Shown here: in pieces, positions 9,171-18,229 of the stretch
Layout of the letters: each line of letters opens with the position of its first letter
Position numbering within the stretch: position 1 is the stretch's first letter
DNA from: Sphingopyxis yananensis
Lineage (GTDB): Bacteria > Pseudomonadota > Alphaproteobacteria > Sphingomonadales > Sphingomonadaceae
DNA: 64,000 bases
Reading direction: 5' to 3'
Assembly: GCF_020687785.1 (NCBI RefSeq)
Contig: NZ_JAJEWI010000005.1
Span: 310,001 to 374,000 of the forward strand
The notes under the pieces: generated by a model
What the model was told of the DNA's origin: nothing
Database searches by the model: none
Seen by the model: the letters and a program-made list of their open reading frames with translations, nothing else
Made by a program: the position numbers and the translations under genes

Positions 9171-9662
9171 ATGGGTATGAGTGTAGGGGATAAGGGCGAA
9201 GATGCCCCAATGTCCGATATCAACACGACTCCCCTCGTGGACGTCATGCTGGTTCTGCTCATCATCTTCCTCATCACGGTTCCCGTGGCGTTGGAAACGA
9301 TTGAAGTAGAACTGCCTGAGGTCGCTTATGAGCCGACGACGACGAAGCCGGAAAACGTGCTGCTGTCGATTCGTGGTGGCACAACGGGTGGAGCATGTGA
9401 TGTCTATTGGGGCACGGCTCCGGTAGATTCGTCGCAGCTGTTGGACCGCGGCCAGAAGAAGCTGGAAAAGCTGATCGAGGATATTGGCGGTGTTGAAAAT
9501 ATTACGGAAGAAAACTTCCCTGAAGTTCACATCCGTGGTGACATCAATACGCCATATCAGTGCATTGGTGGTGTGATCTACACCATGCAATTCGCTGGTT
9601 TCCAGAAGATCGGCTTTATTTCGCAGCCGGAAGCTGGTTCGGCCACGCTGGGCCGCATTTAA
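9171..9662 (+). CDS. exbD: ExbD/TolR family protein, copy 1
   Basis: Single-pass membrane partner of ExbB. The cytoplasmic N-terminus is short, then comes the signature SDINTTPLVDVMLVLLIIF, in which the aspartate at the start of the helix (LVDVM, about residue 22) is the proton-carrying residue. The periplasmic domain contains an extra loop GGTTGGACDVYWGTAP and a second cysteine (YQCIGG), a possible disulfide pair not usual in enteric ExbD. It is 163 residues long, against about 140 for the second copy. ATG at 9177 is an alternative start. Confidence 0.93.
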   Translation: MGMSVGDKGEDAPMSDINTTPLVDVMLVLLIIFLITVPVALETIEVELPEVAYEPTTTKPENVLLSIRGGTTGGACDVYWGTAPVDSSQLLDRGQKKLEKLIEDIGGVENITEENFPEVHIRGDINTPYQCIGGVIYTMQFAGFQKIGFISQPEAGSATLGRI

Positions 9663-9697
9663 GCGCGGCCTGGCTTTAGCAACGAAGGAATTATCCT

Positions 9698-10126
9698 ATG
9701 GCCATGGCCGCTGGACCTCGGGACGATAATGAACCGATGATGGATATGAACACGACGCCGTTGATCGACGTCATGCTCGTGCTGCTCATCATGTTCATTA
9801 TCACCATTCCCGTTCAAACTCACGCTGTGAAGATCGACCTTCCTGTGCCGAGCGACAATGCTGCAAGCAATGTTGATCCGGTGAAGAATAAGGTGATGAT
9901 CGATTCCGCTGGTACCATTACCTGGAACGGCACACCGGTTGACCTTGCACAGCTTTCTGTGTTCCTGGAGCAGACGAAGGCGCTGCCCGTGGAGCCAGAG
10001 CTGCAAATTCAGCCTGACCCCTATGCGCGCTATTTGGTTGTCGACAATGTGTTGGCCGTCGTGAAGCGCAGCGGCGTCGGCAAACTGGGTTTTGTTGGTA
10101 ACGAACAATATGCACGCGTTTTCTGA
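9698..10126 (+). CDS. exbD: ExbD/TolR family protein, copy 2
   Basis: A second ExbD of 142 residues, with the canonical MMDMNTTPLIDVMLVLLIMF start and the proton-binding aspartate in LIDVM. The periplasmic domain lacks the cysteine loop of the first copy. AAGGA lies 8 bases before the ATG, and the gap to the first exbD is only 35 bp, so they are co-transcribed. Two ExbD paralogues in one operon suggest either mixed dimers in the pore or different partners; a TolR role cannot be excluded from sequence alone, but no tolA/tolB gene is near. Confidence 0.93.
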   Translation: MAMAAGPRDDNEPMMDMNTTPLIDVMLVLLIMFIITIPVQTHAVKIDLPVPSDNAASNVDPVKNKVMIDSAGTITWNGTPVDLAQLSVFLEQTKALPVEPELQIQPDPYARYLVVDNVLAVVKRSGVGKLGFVGNEQYARVF

Positions 10127-10155
10127 TTCATAATCAGACGAAAGCGTAAGGTTGG

Positions 10156-10183
10156 GGGCCGCGAAGAAATTCGCGGCCCTTTT
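10156..10183 (+). terminator. Terminator of the tonB-exbB-exbD operon
   Basis: Stem GGGCCGCGAA / TTCGCGGCCC, loop GAAA, then TTTTCCTTT, starting 30 bp after the second exbD stop. Confidence 0.9.
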
Positions 10184-10278
10184 CCTTTGGGACGAACCAC
10201 AGTAAGACGCAGACAGATTGTGGCGTTGTTGTGGGGATGACCTGCGTGCCGACCAGACAAGAAATTAAAGGAAATTCC

Positions 10279-11589
10279 ATGAAAATCGCCATGATCGGCA
10301 CAGGCTATGTGGGCTTGGTATCCGGCGCTTGCTTTTCTGATTTTGGACATGACGTCATTTGCGTGGACAAAGACAGCAGCAAAATCGATGCCCTGCATGC
10401 TGGTAAAATTCCGATCTATGAGCCTGGTTTGGACGAATTGGTCGCAAGCAATGTGTCCGCAGGGCGCTTGCGCTTCACCACCGAATTGGCATCGGCGCTG
10501 GATGGGGTCGATGCGGTGTTCATTGCGGTAGGAACACCGTCGCGCCGCGGTGATGGCCATGCAGACCTATCTTATGTTTATGCGGTGGCCGAGGAATTGG
10601 CCGGTGCGCTGGACCATGAGGCGGTGGTGGTGACCAAATCGACCGTGCCAGTCGGAACTGGCGACGAGGTCGAGCGAATTTTGAACGAAAAGGGTCATGG
10701 CTTGACCCATAGTGTCGGCAGCAACCCCGAATTTTTGCGTGAAGGCGCGGCGATTGGCGATTTTAAGCGCCCTGACCGTATCGTCATTGGTGTTGAGGAT
10801 GAGCGAGCAGAAAAGGTTCTGCGCGAAATTTATCGTCCCTTATTCTTGAACGAAGCGCCAGTATTGGCGACGCGCCGCCGCACCGCCGAGATGATTAAAT
10901 ATGCCGCCAATGCATTTTTGGCGACCAAGATTACCTTTATCAACGAAATCGCCGATCTGTGTGAAGCGGTGGGGGCCGATGTTCAGGACGTCGCGCGGGG
11001 CATTGGTTTGGACAATCGGATTGGGAAGAAATTCCTGAATGCGGGTCCCGGATATGGCGGTAGCTGTTTCCCCAAGGATACGCTGGCCTTGATGAAAACA
11101 GCGCAGGACCATGATGTGCCGTTGCGGATTGTCGAAGCGACCGTGCAGGCCAATGACCTGCGCAAGCGGTCGATGGGGCGGAAGATTGTGCATGCTTTGG
11201 GCGATGATGCGCGGGGCAAACGCGTGGCGATATTGGGTCTGACCTTTAAGCCCAATACCGATGATATGCGCGATTCCCCTGCCTTGGCGATTGTCCAAAC
11301 TTTGTTGGATGCGGGCGCAAAGGTGGTGGCCTATGATCCCGAAGGCATGGAGATTGCGGCCCCAATGATGCCGCAGGTTGAGATGGCCGATAGCGTCTAT
11401 GCGGCCGCCGAAGGGGCCGATGTGGTGGCGATTGTGACGGAGTGGGATGCGTTTCGTGCGCTGGATTTTGGACGTTTGGCGCAGAGCGTGAAACAGCGGA
11501 TTTTGGTCGATTTGCGCAACATCTATCGCCCCGAAGAAGTCACCCGCCACGGGTTTCAATATATTGCCATTGGAACTTCTGCGGCCTGA
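10279..11589 (+). CDS. UDP-glucose 6-dehydrogenase
   Basis: Oxidises UDP-glucose to UDP-glucuronate with two NAD+, supplying precursors for surface polysaccharides and glycolipids. The 436-residue protein has the N-terminal Rossmann motif GTGYVGLVSG, NPEFLREGAAIGDF, and the catalytic-cysteine motif GPGYGGSCFPKD (cysteine near residue 260), then the C-terminal NAD-like domain. ATG at 10279 is preceded by AAAGGAAA and places the Rossmann strand at residue 1; the open frame extends further upstream without support. In sphingomonads this activity feeds glucuronosyl sphingolipid synthesis, which replaces LPS; that link is from general knowledge. Gene names ugd, udg and tuaD are all in use. Confidence 0.95.
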   Translation: MKIAMIGTGYVGLVSGACFSDFGHDVICVDKDSSKIDALHAGKIPIYEPGLDELVASNVSAGRLRFTTELASALDGVDAVFIAVGTPSRRGDGHADLSYVYAVAEELAGALDHEAVVVTKSTVPVGTGDEVERILNEKGHGLTHSVGSNPEFLREGAAIGDFKRPDRIVIGVEDERAEKVLREIYRPLFLNEAPVLATRRRTAEMIKYAANAFLATKITFINEIADLCEAVGADVQDVARGIGLDNRIGKKFLNAGPGYGGSCFPKDTLALMKTAQDHDVPLRIVEATVQANDLRKRSMGRKIVHALGDDARGKRVAILGLTFKPNTDDMRDSPALAIVQTLLDAGAKVVAYDPEGMEIAAPMMPQVEMADSVYAAAEGADVVAIVTEWDAFRALDFGRLAQSVKQRILVDLRNIYRPEEVTRHGFQYIAIGTSAA

Positions 11590-11663
11590 GCGCATGATGT
11601 CAGGGATGGGAGCAAGGCGCCAAGCGGATATGGCGGGCGCTGATATCAAAAGGAGTGGGTGAG

Positions 11664-12227
11664 ATGGCAAAATTCCAAGGGCAGAAGATTTGGGGCGCGG
11701 CGGCATTGGCCGGGGCGATGCTGGTGACGGCTGGTTGCACCACCGGTGCGGATAAGCCTGATGTGGTGACGTCCCCGCCATCGGATGCCTCCGCCCATTT
11801 GGTGGATGCGCGCGGTGCAGATCGCGGCCGCGTGGATATTTATCGCACATCATCTGGCCTGCGCTTGGAAGTCGTCGCACGCGGCTTTGCGCCCGGTCAA
11901 TATGGCATGCATGTGCACAGCGTTGGACAATGTGCGGGGCCAGATTTTGCCAGCGCGGGCGGGCATTGGAACCCCACGTCCAAGCAACATGGTCGGGACA
12001 ATCCGCAAGGGGCGCACCATGGCGATTTGCCAAATCTGGTCATCGATAGCGGTGAAATCGGACGTGCCACGGTAAATTTGGTGGGCACACGCTTGGACGG
12101 CGATGGTGCGTTGATTGACGCGGATGGCGCGGCCTTTGTGATCCATGCTGGGCCCGATGATTATCGCAGCGACCCTGCTGGTAACAGCGGTGCACGCGTG
12201 GCCTGCGGCGTGATTACACGCGGTTAA
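11664..12227 (+). CDS. sodC: Cu/Zn superoxide dismutase, lipoprotein
   Basis: Detoxifies superoxide in the periplasm. The 187-residue protein has a lipoprotein signal with lipobox VTAGC (cysteine 25), so it is predicted to be membrane-anchored. Metal ligands are visible: HVH at 83 and 85, bridging His101, His109 and a His at 118/119 with Asp121 for zinc, and His161 for copper. Cys90 and Cys181 match the conserved disulfide. ATG at 11664 has AAAAGGAG upstream; a GTG nine bases earlier overlaps that site and is less likely. It is monocistronic and ends in a strong terminator shared with the convergent MFS gene. Confidence 0.9.
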   Translation: MAKFQGQKIWGAAALAGAMLVTAGCTTGADKPDVVTSPPSDASAHLVDARGADRGRVDIYRTSSGLRLEVVARGFAPGQYGMHVHSVGQCAGPDFASAGGHWNPTSKQHGRDNPQGAHHGDLPNLVIDSGEIGRATVNLVGTRLDGDGALIDADGAAFVIHAGPDDYRSDPAGNSGARVACGVITRG

Positions 12228-12293
12228 GCCCCATGAGCCGCGCCATGGTTCCCAGCGCGAAGCTGGGTTGGTGATTGCGGTGCGTGGGAGCAT

Positions 12294-12331
12294 AAAAAAA
12301 AGGCCGCCTCTGGATGGAGGTGGCCTTTTTT
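12294..12331. terminator. Bidirectional terminator between sodC and MFS gene
   Basis: Stem GGCCGCCTC / GAGGTGGCC (one G-T pair) flanked by eight A and six T, loop TGGATG. Confidence 0.9.
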
Positions 12332-12366
12332 GTGGTTGTTCGGTTGGGCGGAAGCCGGTCTAGTCC

Positions 12367-12417
<51 letters not shown>

Positions 12418-14079
12418 TTACCCCAGCCCCTCTATGGGTTCGCCAGCGGCTTGGGCGCGGGCCATGAGGCCGGAAATGGCGGACGGAACGGTGCGATAGG
12501 CAATGGCAAGGGCGATGAGACCAATAGGAACAGCTGCCAAAGTGGACAGCACGCCGGTCGATAGGCTGCCGGTCGTTGCCGAGATGTGGCCTGCCGCATA
12601 AGGGCCGAGCGCCAGACCAATGAGCGTCGTTCCGATGAAGAAGGTTGCGGTGGCGGTGCCGCGCATACGGGGCAGCACCAATTCCTGTGTGGTCGCGGCT
12701 GCGGCCCCCAAGGCGCTGCTGGACAAGAGGCCCGCCAGCGATGAGTAAAGGGTGAATTTTAGCAGGATATTGCCCCCATCTGCGGGCGTGAGGGTGAAGG
12801 CCAAAATGGCCAAGGGCAGCGGTGCAATCAGGCCAAAGGCAATGACGATAATGCGCCCCGCAGCATTGCGGCGCATGAGGATGTCCGACATGCGGCCACC
12901 CAAAATGACCCCCAAAAAGCCGCTGACTGCCGAGGCCCCGCCAATCCACAGGCCGACCGTTGACGCGCTTTGGCCCAAAATTTCTTGGGCGTATACGGCG
13001 GCGAAGGCGGCGAAGGCATAGTTGATGAAGGCCACAGCAGCATAGCTGAGGACCACCGCAATGAAGGCGCGGCTGCCCCAAATCAGTTTGAACGTTGGCA
13101 TGTCGCGGGCGCGCAAGGAGGTGGCCCATGAGAAAACCGCATAATAGCCAAATGCCACGCAGATCCATTGGAGGGGCGATGCGGTGATGATGATCAAGAG
13201 ATAAGCGATAGCAGCAGCAAAGGCCGCAAAGGCCAAATTGATGAGCGCGGCGCGCGGTCCGCGCCGTGCCGCCGCCAAAAAGGTGAAGGGCGGAATGATG
13301 GCGAATAATTCTTCGAGAAAGCCCTTGAACGGGGTGGGGGACGGCGGGCTGGGCATACCGTCAATCAGACCCCGCACGGGTTCGCGCAGGGTTGCGACCA
13401 ATAGCGCAAGGAGAAGGCCGGGGATGCCGACGGCCAGAAAGGCGGCTTGCCAGCCGACAAGGCCCAAGGGGCCGCCAGCGGGATAGGAGCGGTTCCAGCC
13501 TTCGACGATGAACCCGCCGATCATGAGCGAAATGCCGCCGCCGAAATAGAGACCCGCAGAATAGATAGAGAGCGCGGTTCCGCGCATATGTTTGGGGAAC
13601 ATGTCGCTGATGAGGGAATAAGCGGATGGAGAGGCGGTCGCTTCGCCAATGCCGACGCCCATACGGGCCAGCCCCAAATGCATGCCCGAACGAGCAAAAC
13701 CAGACAGCGCTGTCATGGCAGACCAGAGGGTAAGGCCGATGGTGAGCAGGCGAACGCGGTGCCAATTGTCCGCCAAGCGGCCCAGCGGAATGCCAAAAAG
13801 GGCATAGAATACCGCGAAAGCTGTGCCGTAGAGGAAGCCGATATCGGCGTCGGTCAGGCCTAGGTCGCGTTTCAGGTCGGGCGCGAGGATGGTGATGATC
13901 TGGCGATCAATGAAGTTTAGCACATAAATGAGAAAGAGAATGGAGAGAGCGTACCATGCATAAGGACTGGCCTTGGTCAGCGCCGCCGATTCATGGTCGA
14001 GGACACCGGACGCGTGGATAGGCGCGGGCGTCGCTGCTGCGCTGCTCTGTGCGGCGTCAGCCTTGTCGTGATGAGCCAT
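12418..14079 (-). CDS. MFS transporter, Spinster-like
   Basis: A 553-residue major facilitator carrier with about 12 membrane segments. N-terminal signatures are NFIDRQIITILAPDLKRDLGL (first helix and loop) and LGRLADNWHR (the MFS loop 2-3 motif); GVGIGEATASPSAYSLISD matches helix 4-5 of the Spinster group. An unusually long central insertion of hydrophobic segments (about residues 270-340, between FAIIPPFTFLAAARR and the C-terminal half) makes it longer than typical 430-residue members. Such carriers in sphingomonads are often annotated for sphingolipid or aromatic-acid transport, but the substrate is not evident here. The stop codon abuts the GAGACC array. Confidence 0.85.
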   Translation of the reverse strand: MAHHDKADAAQSSAAATPAPIHASGVLDHESAALTKASPYAWYALSILFLIYVLNFIDRQIITILAPDLKRDLGLTDADIGFLYGTAFAVFYALFGIPLGRLADNWHRVRLLTIGLTLWSAMTALSGFARSGMHLGLARMGVGIGEATASPSAYSLISDMFPKHMRGTALSIYSAGLYFGGGISLMIGGFIVEGWNRSYPAGGPLGLVGWQAAFLAVGIPGLLLALLVATLREPVRGLIDGMPSPPSPTPFKGFLEELFAIIPPFTFLAAARRGPRAALINLAFAAFAAAIAYLLIIITASPLQWICVAFGYYAVFSWATSLRARDMPTFKLIWGSRAFIAVVLSYAAVAFINYAFAAFAAVYAQEILGQSASTVGLWIGGASAVSGFLGVILGGRMSDILMRRNAAGRIIVIAFGLIAPLPLAILAFTLTPADGGNILLKFTLYSSLAGLLSSSALGAAAATTQELVLPRMRGTATATFFIGTTLIGLALGPYAAGHISATTGSLSTGVLSTLAAVPIGLIALAIAYRTVPSAISGLMARAQAAGEPIEGLG

Positions 14080-14226
14080 AGGGCCGATCCTCCCAAATTT
14101 TATTTTTATAGGCTAGGGCTAGCAGAGATGAGCCGCCATGCAACCGTATCCTGCGGGGAAAATAGAGAAAATCGAGCATAGGCTGTTGTGGCATATTCCG
14201 GAATATTAGGATGAGGAAAAGACCCC

Positions 14227-14700
14227 ATGTCAGTGAATAAACCTGCAATTTTATTTTTATGCTTGGGGAATATTTGCCGTTCCCCAATGGCAGAGGGCGC
14301 GGCGCGGGCGGCTTTTGCGGCAGCGGGTGTGGATGCTCATCTGGATTCTGCAGGGACATCGGACTGGCATATTGGCCGCGCACCCGATCCGCGCGCGCAA
14401 GCGGAGATGGCGCGGCGCGGCGCGGATATTTCGATGTTGCGGGGGCGGCAATTGTCCGCCCAAGATTTTTATGATTTCGACCTGATTTTGGCAGCAGACG
14501 CCCAGAATATGGTCGATGCGGAACAGATTATGCCGGATGCTGCGACAGCAAAATTGCAATTGATGCTGGATTGGGTGGAGCATAGCCAGCGTAGCAGCGT
14601 GACCGATCCTTATTATGGCGACGAGGACGGATTTGCTGAAACATGGGGGGATGTGTCCGCCGTGGCGGATGCCTTGGTGCGCCATTATCGCGGGGATTGA
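14227..14700 (+). CDS. Low-molecular-weight protein-tyrosine phosphatase
   Basis: A 157-residue cytoplasmic phosphatase. The catalytic P-loop CLGNICRS is at residues 12-19 (nucleophile Cys12, Arg18), and the general-acid aspartate lies in DPYYG near residue 128. Both positions and the length match the family. Bacterial members act on phosphotyrosine proteins such as polysaccharide co-polymerases (Wzb/Wzc) or on free phosphoesters; no wzc-like kinase gene is nearby, so the role is open. It is divergent from the MFS gene with a 147-bp gap. Confidence 0.92.
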   Translation: MSVNKPAILFLCLGNICRSPMAEGAARAAFAAAGVDAHLDSAGTSDWHIGRAPDPRAQAEMARRGADISMLRGRQLSAQDFYDFDLILAADAQNMVDAEQIMPDAATAKLQLMLDWVEHSQRSSVTDPYYGDEDGFAETWGDVSAVADALVRHYRGD

Positions 14701-14727
14701 TTCGCCGCTTGGGATAGGATCCAGAAT

Positions 14728-14755
14728 GCCGCGCCGCAAAATATATGCGGCGCGG
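14728..14755. other. Hairpin after the phosphatase gene
   Basis: Stem CCGCGCCGCA / TGCGGCGCGG with a 7-base loop lies between two convergent genes. No T run follows on either side, so termination, if any, would be weak. Confidence 0.4.
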
Positions 14756-14775
14756 TGCTAGAGCGATGATAGCGT

Positions 14776-15351
14776 CTAGGCGGGAGCGGCGGTGTTGGCG
14801 GATTGGGACGGCGGAGTGAGCGCATAGCGGGTGACGGGGTGATAGCGGGACCCGCCATGGCCCATCTCGCTTTCGTATAAAATCACATGCTTGCAGCGAA
14901 AGGCCGGCGTGCTGAAGGCCGCATGGGTGGACAGATAGGGCGCGAGGGGACCCGCGCTGCGATTGGCGCGGGCCAAGGTCAGATGGGGTAGAAAGGCGCG
15001 GGTTTCCGGCGCTATGCCGACTTGCGCAAGCAATTGGTTGATTTTGCGGTGGAGCGCTGCAACGGGCGCGGCGGGCGCGACGCCAGCCCAAAGCGTGTGC
15101 GGACGCCCTGATTTTTCAAATTGGCCAACACCGCTGAGGCGCAGATCAAGGGCCGGGGCATGGAGATGGCCCAATATGGCGGCAATATCTTCGGCTTGAT
15201 GGCGATCCACTTCGCCGATGAAGCGCAGCGTGATGTGCAATTGGTCATCGACCTGCCAGCGCAGACCCGCGACGCCTTGCATCATCGCCAACAGAATCGT
15301 CCGTATAGGTGGCGGCGGGCGCAGGGCGACGAACAAGCGGTGGCACGACAT
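14776..15351 (-). CDS. thpR: RNA 2',3'-cyclic phosphodiesterase (ThpR/LigT)
   Basis: A 191-residue 2H phosphoesterase that opens 2',3'-cyclic phosphates on RNA ends. The two catalytic HxT(x) motifs are HITLRF (about residue 40) and HLTLAR (about residue 122), with the usual spacing. ATG at 15351 gives the conserved N-terminus CHRLFVALRPP; the open frame continues upstream without any family resemblance. The C-terminal tail after RYALTPP is unconserved. No operon partner; the gene is convergent with the phosphatase. Confidence 0.88.
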   Translation of the reverse strand: MSCHRLFVALRPPPPIRTILLAMMQGVAGLRWQVDDQLHITLRFIGEVDRHQAEDIAAILGHLHAPALDLRLSGVGQFEKSGRPHTLWAGVAPAAPVAALHRKINQLLAQVGIAPETRAFLPHLTLARANRSAGPLAPYLSTHAAFSTPAFRCKHVILYESEMGHGGSRYHPVTRYALTPPSQSANTAAPA

Positions 15352-15534
15352 GGGGTCATGATGACCCGTCATGGCCCAATAGGCTAGTATAAAAGCAGCC
15401 ACAAAACGGGCGCAGATATGGCGTTTTTCATCCCTTTGCGATGGTTTGTGTGCGGTTTGACTTGAATCTGAGCGGCGAAAGCATGATATTGCACGGACGG
15501 TCGGTATGATCTGATCGGTGATGGAGATAAGACA

Positions 15535-16263
15535 ATGGCTAACTGGAACGACCCCAACATGGCGGCGTCCGGCTTCCCTGGCAGCGCACATGCGGCGGAT
15601 CAGGCGGTGGATGCCGGCCTGCGCTCATATATGCTGTCGGTCTATAATTACATGGGTTCGGGCGTGTTGCTGACGGGTGTCGTCGCGATGCTGGCCCACC
15701 AATCGGGTTTCACGGCGTCGATGGTTGGCAGCCCCTTGATGTGGGTTGTGGCTTTGGCCCCGTTGGCATTTGTGATGGTCTTGAGCTTTGGCATTAACAA
15801 GCTGTCGACCCCTGCGGCTCAGGCGATTTTCTGGGTTTATGCGGCGGTGATGGGTCTGTCGATGTCGACGATCTTCATGGCCTTTACGGGTGCGTCGATC
15901 GCGACGACCTTCTTTGCCACCACGGCGGCCTTTTTGGGCCTGAGCCTGTACGGCTATACCACCAAGAAGGATTTGTCGGGTTTCGGTACCTTCTTGATCA
16001 TGGGTGTGGTCGGCATTTTGGTCGCTATGCTGATTAACATGTTCTTGCAATCGAGCGTGATGTCGCTGGTGATTAGCGTGGTCGGTGTGTTGTTGTTCGC
16101 TGGTTTGACCGCTTATGACACGCAGAAGATCAAGAGCACCTATTTCTATGTGCATGGCACGGATTTCGTGGGCAAGGCCGTGGTTATGGGCGCGTTGACC
16201 CTGTATCTGGACTTTGTGAACATGTTCACATTCCTGCTCAATTTGCTGGGCAGCCGCGAATAA
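15535..16263 (+). CDS. Bax inhibitor-1/YccA family membrane protein
   Basis: A 242-residue integral membrane protein with a 30-residue hydrophilic N-terminus and about seven hydrophobic helices. Family features include YNYMGSGVLLTGVVAML in the first helix and the late signature GLTAYDTQKIKSTY followed by ALTLYLDFVNMFTFLLNLLG. Homologues such as YccA modulate the FtsH protease; others are calcium-leak channels. Length is normal. It stands alone between its own upstream region and a strong terminator. Confidence 0.93.
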   Translation: MANWNDPNMAASGFPGSAHAADQAVDAGLRSYMLSVYNYMGSGVLLTGVVAMLAHQSGFTASMVGSPLMWVVALAPLAFVMVLSFGINKLSTPAAQAIFWVYAAVMGLSMSTIFMAFTGASIATTFFATTAAFLGLSLYGYTTKKDLSGFGTFLIMGVVGILVAMLINMFLQSSVMSLVISVVGVLLFAGLTAYDTQKIKSTYFYVHGTDFVGKAVVMGALTLYLDFVNMFTFLLNLLGSRE

Positions 16264-16302
16264 GGCCCATGACTAGGCGCATGAGGATAGAATGAATGGA
16301 GG

Positions 16303-16332
16303 AAGCCCGATGAACTATCATCGGGCTTTTTT
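16303..16332 (+). terminator. Terminator after the Bax-inhibitor-1 gene
   Basis: Perfect stem AAGCCCGATGA / TCATCGGGCTT with loop ACTA and a run of six T. Confidence 0.93.
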
Positions 16333-16419
16333 CTTGCGCCACTCTTTATGGGGTGTGCGGGGCCAGTGATGCTGGCATATCAGAGCGAATATGGCGGTGT
16401 TTGACGAAGCGGAGTGGGC

Positions 16420-17193
16420 ATGAGCAACGGGGAAAGCGGTAAGCGGATTTGGACGGCATCTGTCCTGATCATTGGCGACGAAATATTGTCGGGTCGGACA
16501 CAAGATGCCAATGTTGCCCAAATTGCCACTTGGTTGAATGTGCAAGGTATTCGGCTGCGCGAAGTGCGCATCGTGCCGGATGTTGAGGATGAAATCGTGG
16601 ACGCGCTGAATGCGCTGCGCACGCGTTATGACTATGTTTTCACCACCGGCGGTATTGGTCCCACCCATGATGATATTACCGTGGATGCCGTGGCCAAAGC
16701 CTTGGGTGTCGGGGTGGTGATCCACCCTGAAGCGCGGGCGATGTTGGAGGGCTATTATAGCAAGCGGGGCGGTGCATTGACCGAAGCGCGATTGCGCATG
16801 GCGCGGGTGCCGGATGGCGGAGAGTTGATTCCCAACCATATGTCGGGTGCGCCAGGGATACGGATTGGCGCTATTTTTGTGATGGCGGGCGTGCCGCACA
16901 TCACGGCGGGTATGTTGGATGCGCTGACCGGTACGCTGGAAGGCGGCGATCCGGTCTTGTCGCACAGCATTGGCGCTTGGGCCCCCGAAAGTGAGATTGC
17001 CGATGTGCTGCGCGCCGCAGAGCGGGCGCATGACGGCGTATCAATCGGCAGCTATCCCTTTTTTCGTGACGGCCGAACGGGGGCGAATTTTGTTGTTCGT
17101 TCGACGGATGCGGCGGTGCTGGCGGCCTGTGTTGCAGCCTTGTCCGTCGCCATTGAGGGTGCTGGATATCCGGTCGCGGATGGCGGAATATAA
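16420..17193 (+). CDS. Molybdopterin-binding domain protein (CinA N-terminal/MoaB-like)
   Basis: A 257-residue protein consisting of the MoCF-biosynthesis-like fold (COG1058). The core motif TTGGIGPTHDDIT (about residues 72-84) and the opening ASVLIIGDEILSGRTQD are characteristic. The C-terminal nicotinamide-nucleotide amidase domain of full CinA is missing, as is normal for this short subgroup. ATG at 16420 is preceded by GGAG with a 5-base spacer. Members have been linked to FAD or ADP-ribose pyrophosphatase activity; the physiological role here is uncertain. Confidence 0.87.
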   Translation: MSNGESGKRIWTASVLIIGDEILSGRTQDANVAQIATWLNVQGIRLREVRIVPDVEDEIVDALNALRTRYDYVFTTGGIGPTHDDITVDAVAKALGVGVVIHPEARAMLEGYYSKRGGALTEARLRMARVPDGGELIPNHMSGAPGIRIGAIFVMAGVPHITAGMLDALTGTLEGGDPVLSHSIGAWAPESEIADVLRAAERAHDGVSIGSYPFFRDGRTGANFVVRSTDAAVLAACVAALSVAIEGAGYPVADGGI

Positions 17194-17229
17194 GGGCTGG
17201 CGTGGAGAAGACGGAAGCCGGCGGATGAA

Positions 17230-17481
17230 TTAGTCGCGCGGCGCTGGATGCGCGGCTCGATAATGCGCCCATTCTTCGATCACGGTGCCATTGGGCAGCC
17301 GACAATAGCCCACTTGCCCGCCGTCTTCGTTGCGAATGGTGATCGTTCCGCCTTGTTCCGCGCAATAGAGTGAGGCGGGATTGGCCAAGCCGACGCTGGG
17401 CGTCGGGGGAGCGTCTTTTGTGCAGCCAGCGAGCGGCGCTAGGGCAATAAGGCCGAGGATGGTCAGCGCGGATTTGGACAT
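17230..17481 (-). CDS. DUF333 domain lipoprotein
   Basis: An 83-residue lipoprotein: signal peptide with lipobox LAGC (cysteine 20), then the DUF333 core ANPASLYCAEQGG and GGQVGYCRLPNG. The two cysteines of the core are conserved in the family, which is sometimes labelled hemolysin-like although that function is not established. It is convergent with the CinA-like gene (36-bp gap). Confidence 0.85.
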   Translation of the reverse strand: MSKSALTILGLIALAPLAGCTKDAPPTPSVGLANPASLYCAEQGGTITIRNEDGGQVGYCRLPNGTVIEEWAHYRAAHPAPRD

Positions 17482-17626
17482 GGTATGGCCCTTTTTGGCA
17501 TCAGAAATAATAATATAGCAGCATTAATGATGTCCTATGAGAATATTTTGAAAATAATTTAAGAATATTTACGGATCATGCGTCCCCGTGCATCTTGGTG
17601 ATGGAACAATAAAATTGGGGGGGGCA

Positions 17627-18229
17627 GTGGACAAGGCTTTGTCCGATCAGCATCAGGCCATCATCATGGATTGGGTGGGGAAGGAAATACTTCCCCACGA
17701 GCCCGTGGTGCGCGCGTGGTTGCGGCGGAGTCTTGATGCCGATGCGTTGGAGGATGTTGTTCAGCAATGCTATGCGCAAATCGCGGCGTTGCGGGATGTG
17801 TCACATATTCGTAGCGGGCGCGCTTATTTCTTTACCACGGCTCGGAATATCTTGCTGATGCGGATAAGGCGGGCGCGCATTGTGCGCATTGATACGATGG
17901 CCGAATTGGGAAATTACGAGGCGGTGGGGGATGAGCCCTCGCCCGAACGTATTGTGGCGGGGCGCAGCGAATTGGACCGTGTGCGCCGCTTGATCGACAA
18001 GCTGCCCCCGCGTTGTAGCCAGATTATGCGTCTGCGCAAAATTGATGGCCTGTCGCAAAAAGAGGTGGCGATGCGATTGGGGGTGGAAGAGCATATTGTG
18101 GAAAATGACATCGCCAAAGGCTTGAAGTTGATTTTGCAAGGCATTGCGGAGGGGGAGCGCTCGGCGGAGCGTCGGTTCACCACAGGACAAGGGTTTGAGA
18201 ATGCGAACAACCGCCACCATGATCGCTGA
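17627..18229 (+). CDS. ECF sigma factor, FecI type
   Basis: An alternative sigma factor of about 200 residues. Region 2 is seen around ALEDVVQQCYAQIAALRD and RAYFFTTARNILLMRIRRAR (region 2.4-like), and region 4 around LPPRCSQIMRLRKIDGLSQKEVAMRLG with its helix-turn-helix. The start is uncertain: GTG at 17627 follows a G-rich run that could serve as ribosome-binding site, GTG at 17588 and ATG at 17669 are also in frame. The anti-sigma gene fecR follows with an overlap of about 29 bp. FecI proteins respond to substrate-loaded TonB-dependent transducers; no receptor is directly downstream, but an STN-containing receptor lies 6.5 kb away. Confidence 0.88.
   Translation: MDKALSDQHQAIIMDWVGKEILPHEPVVRAWLRRSLDADALEDVVQQCYAQIAALRDVSHIRSGRAYFFTTARNILLMRIRRARIVRIDTMAELGNYEAVGDEPSPERIVAGRSELDRVRRLIDKLPPRCSQIMRLRKIDGLSQKEVAMRLGVEEHIVENDIAKGLKLILQGIAEGERSAERRFTTGQGFENANNRHHDR

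Noticed and set aside
14728..14755. Hairpin after the phosphatase gene as a rho-independent terminator.
   Set aside because: No T run follows on either strand; kept only as a hairpin.
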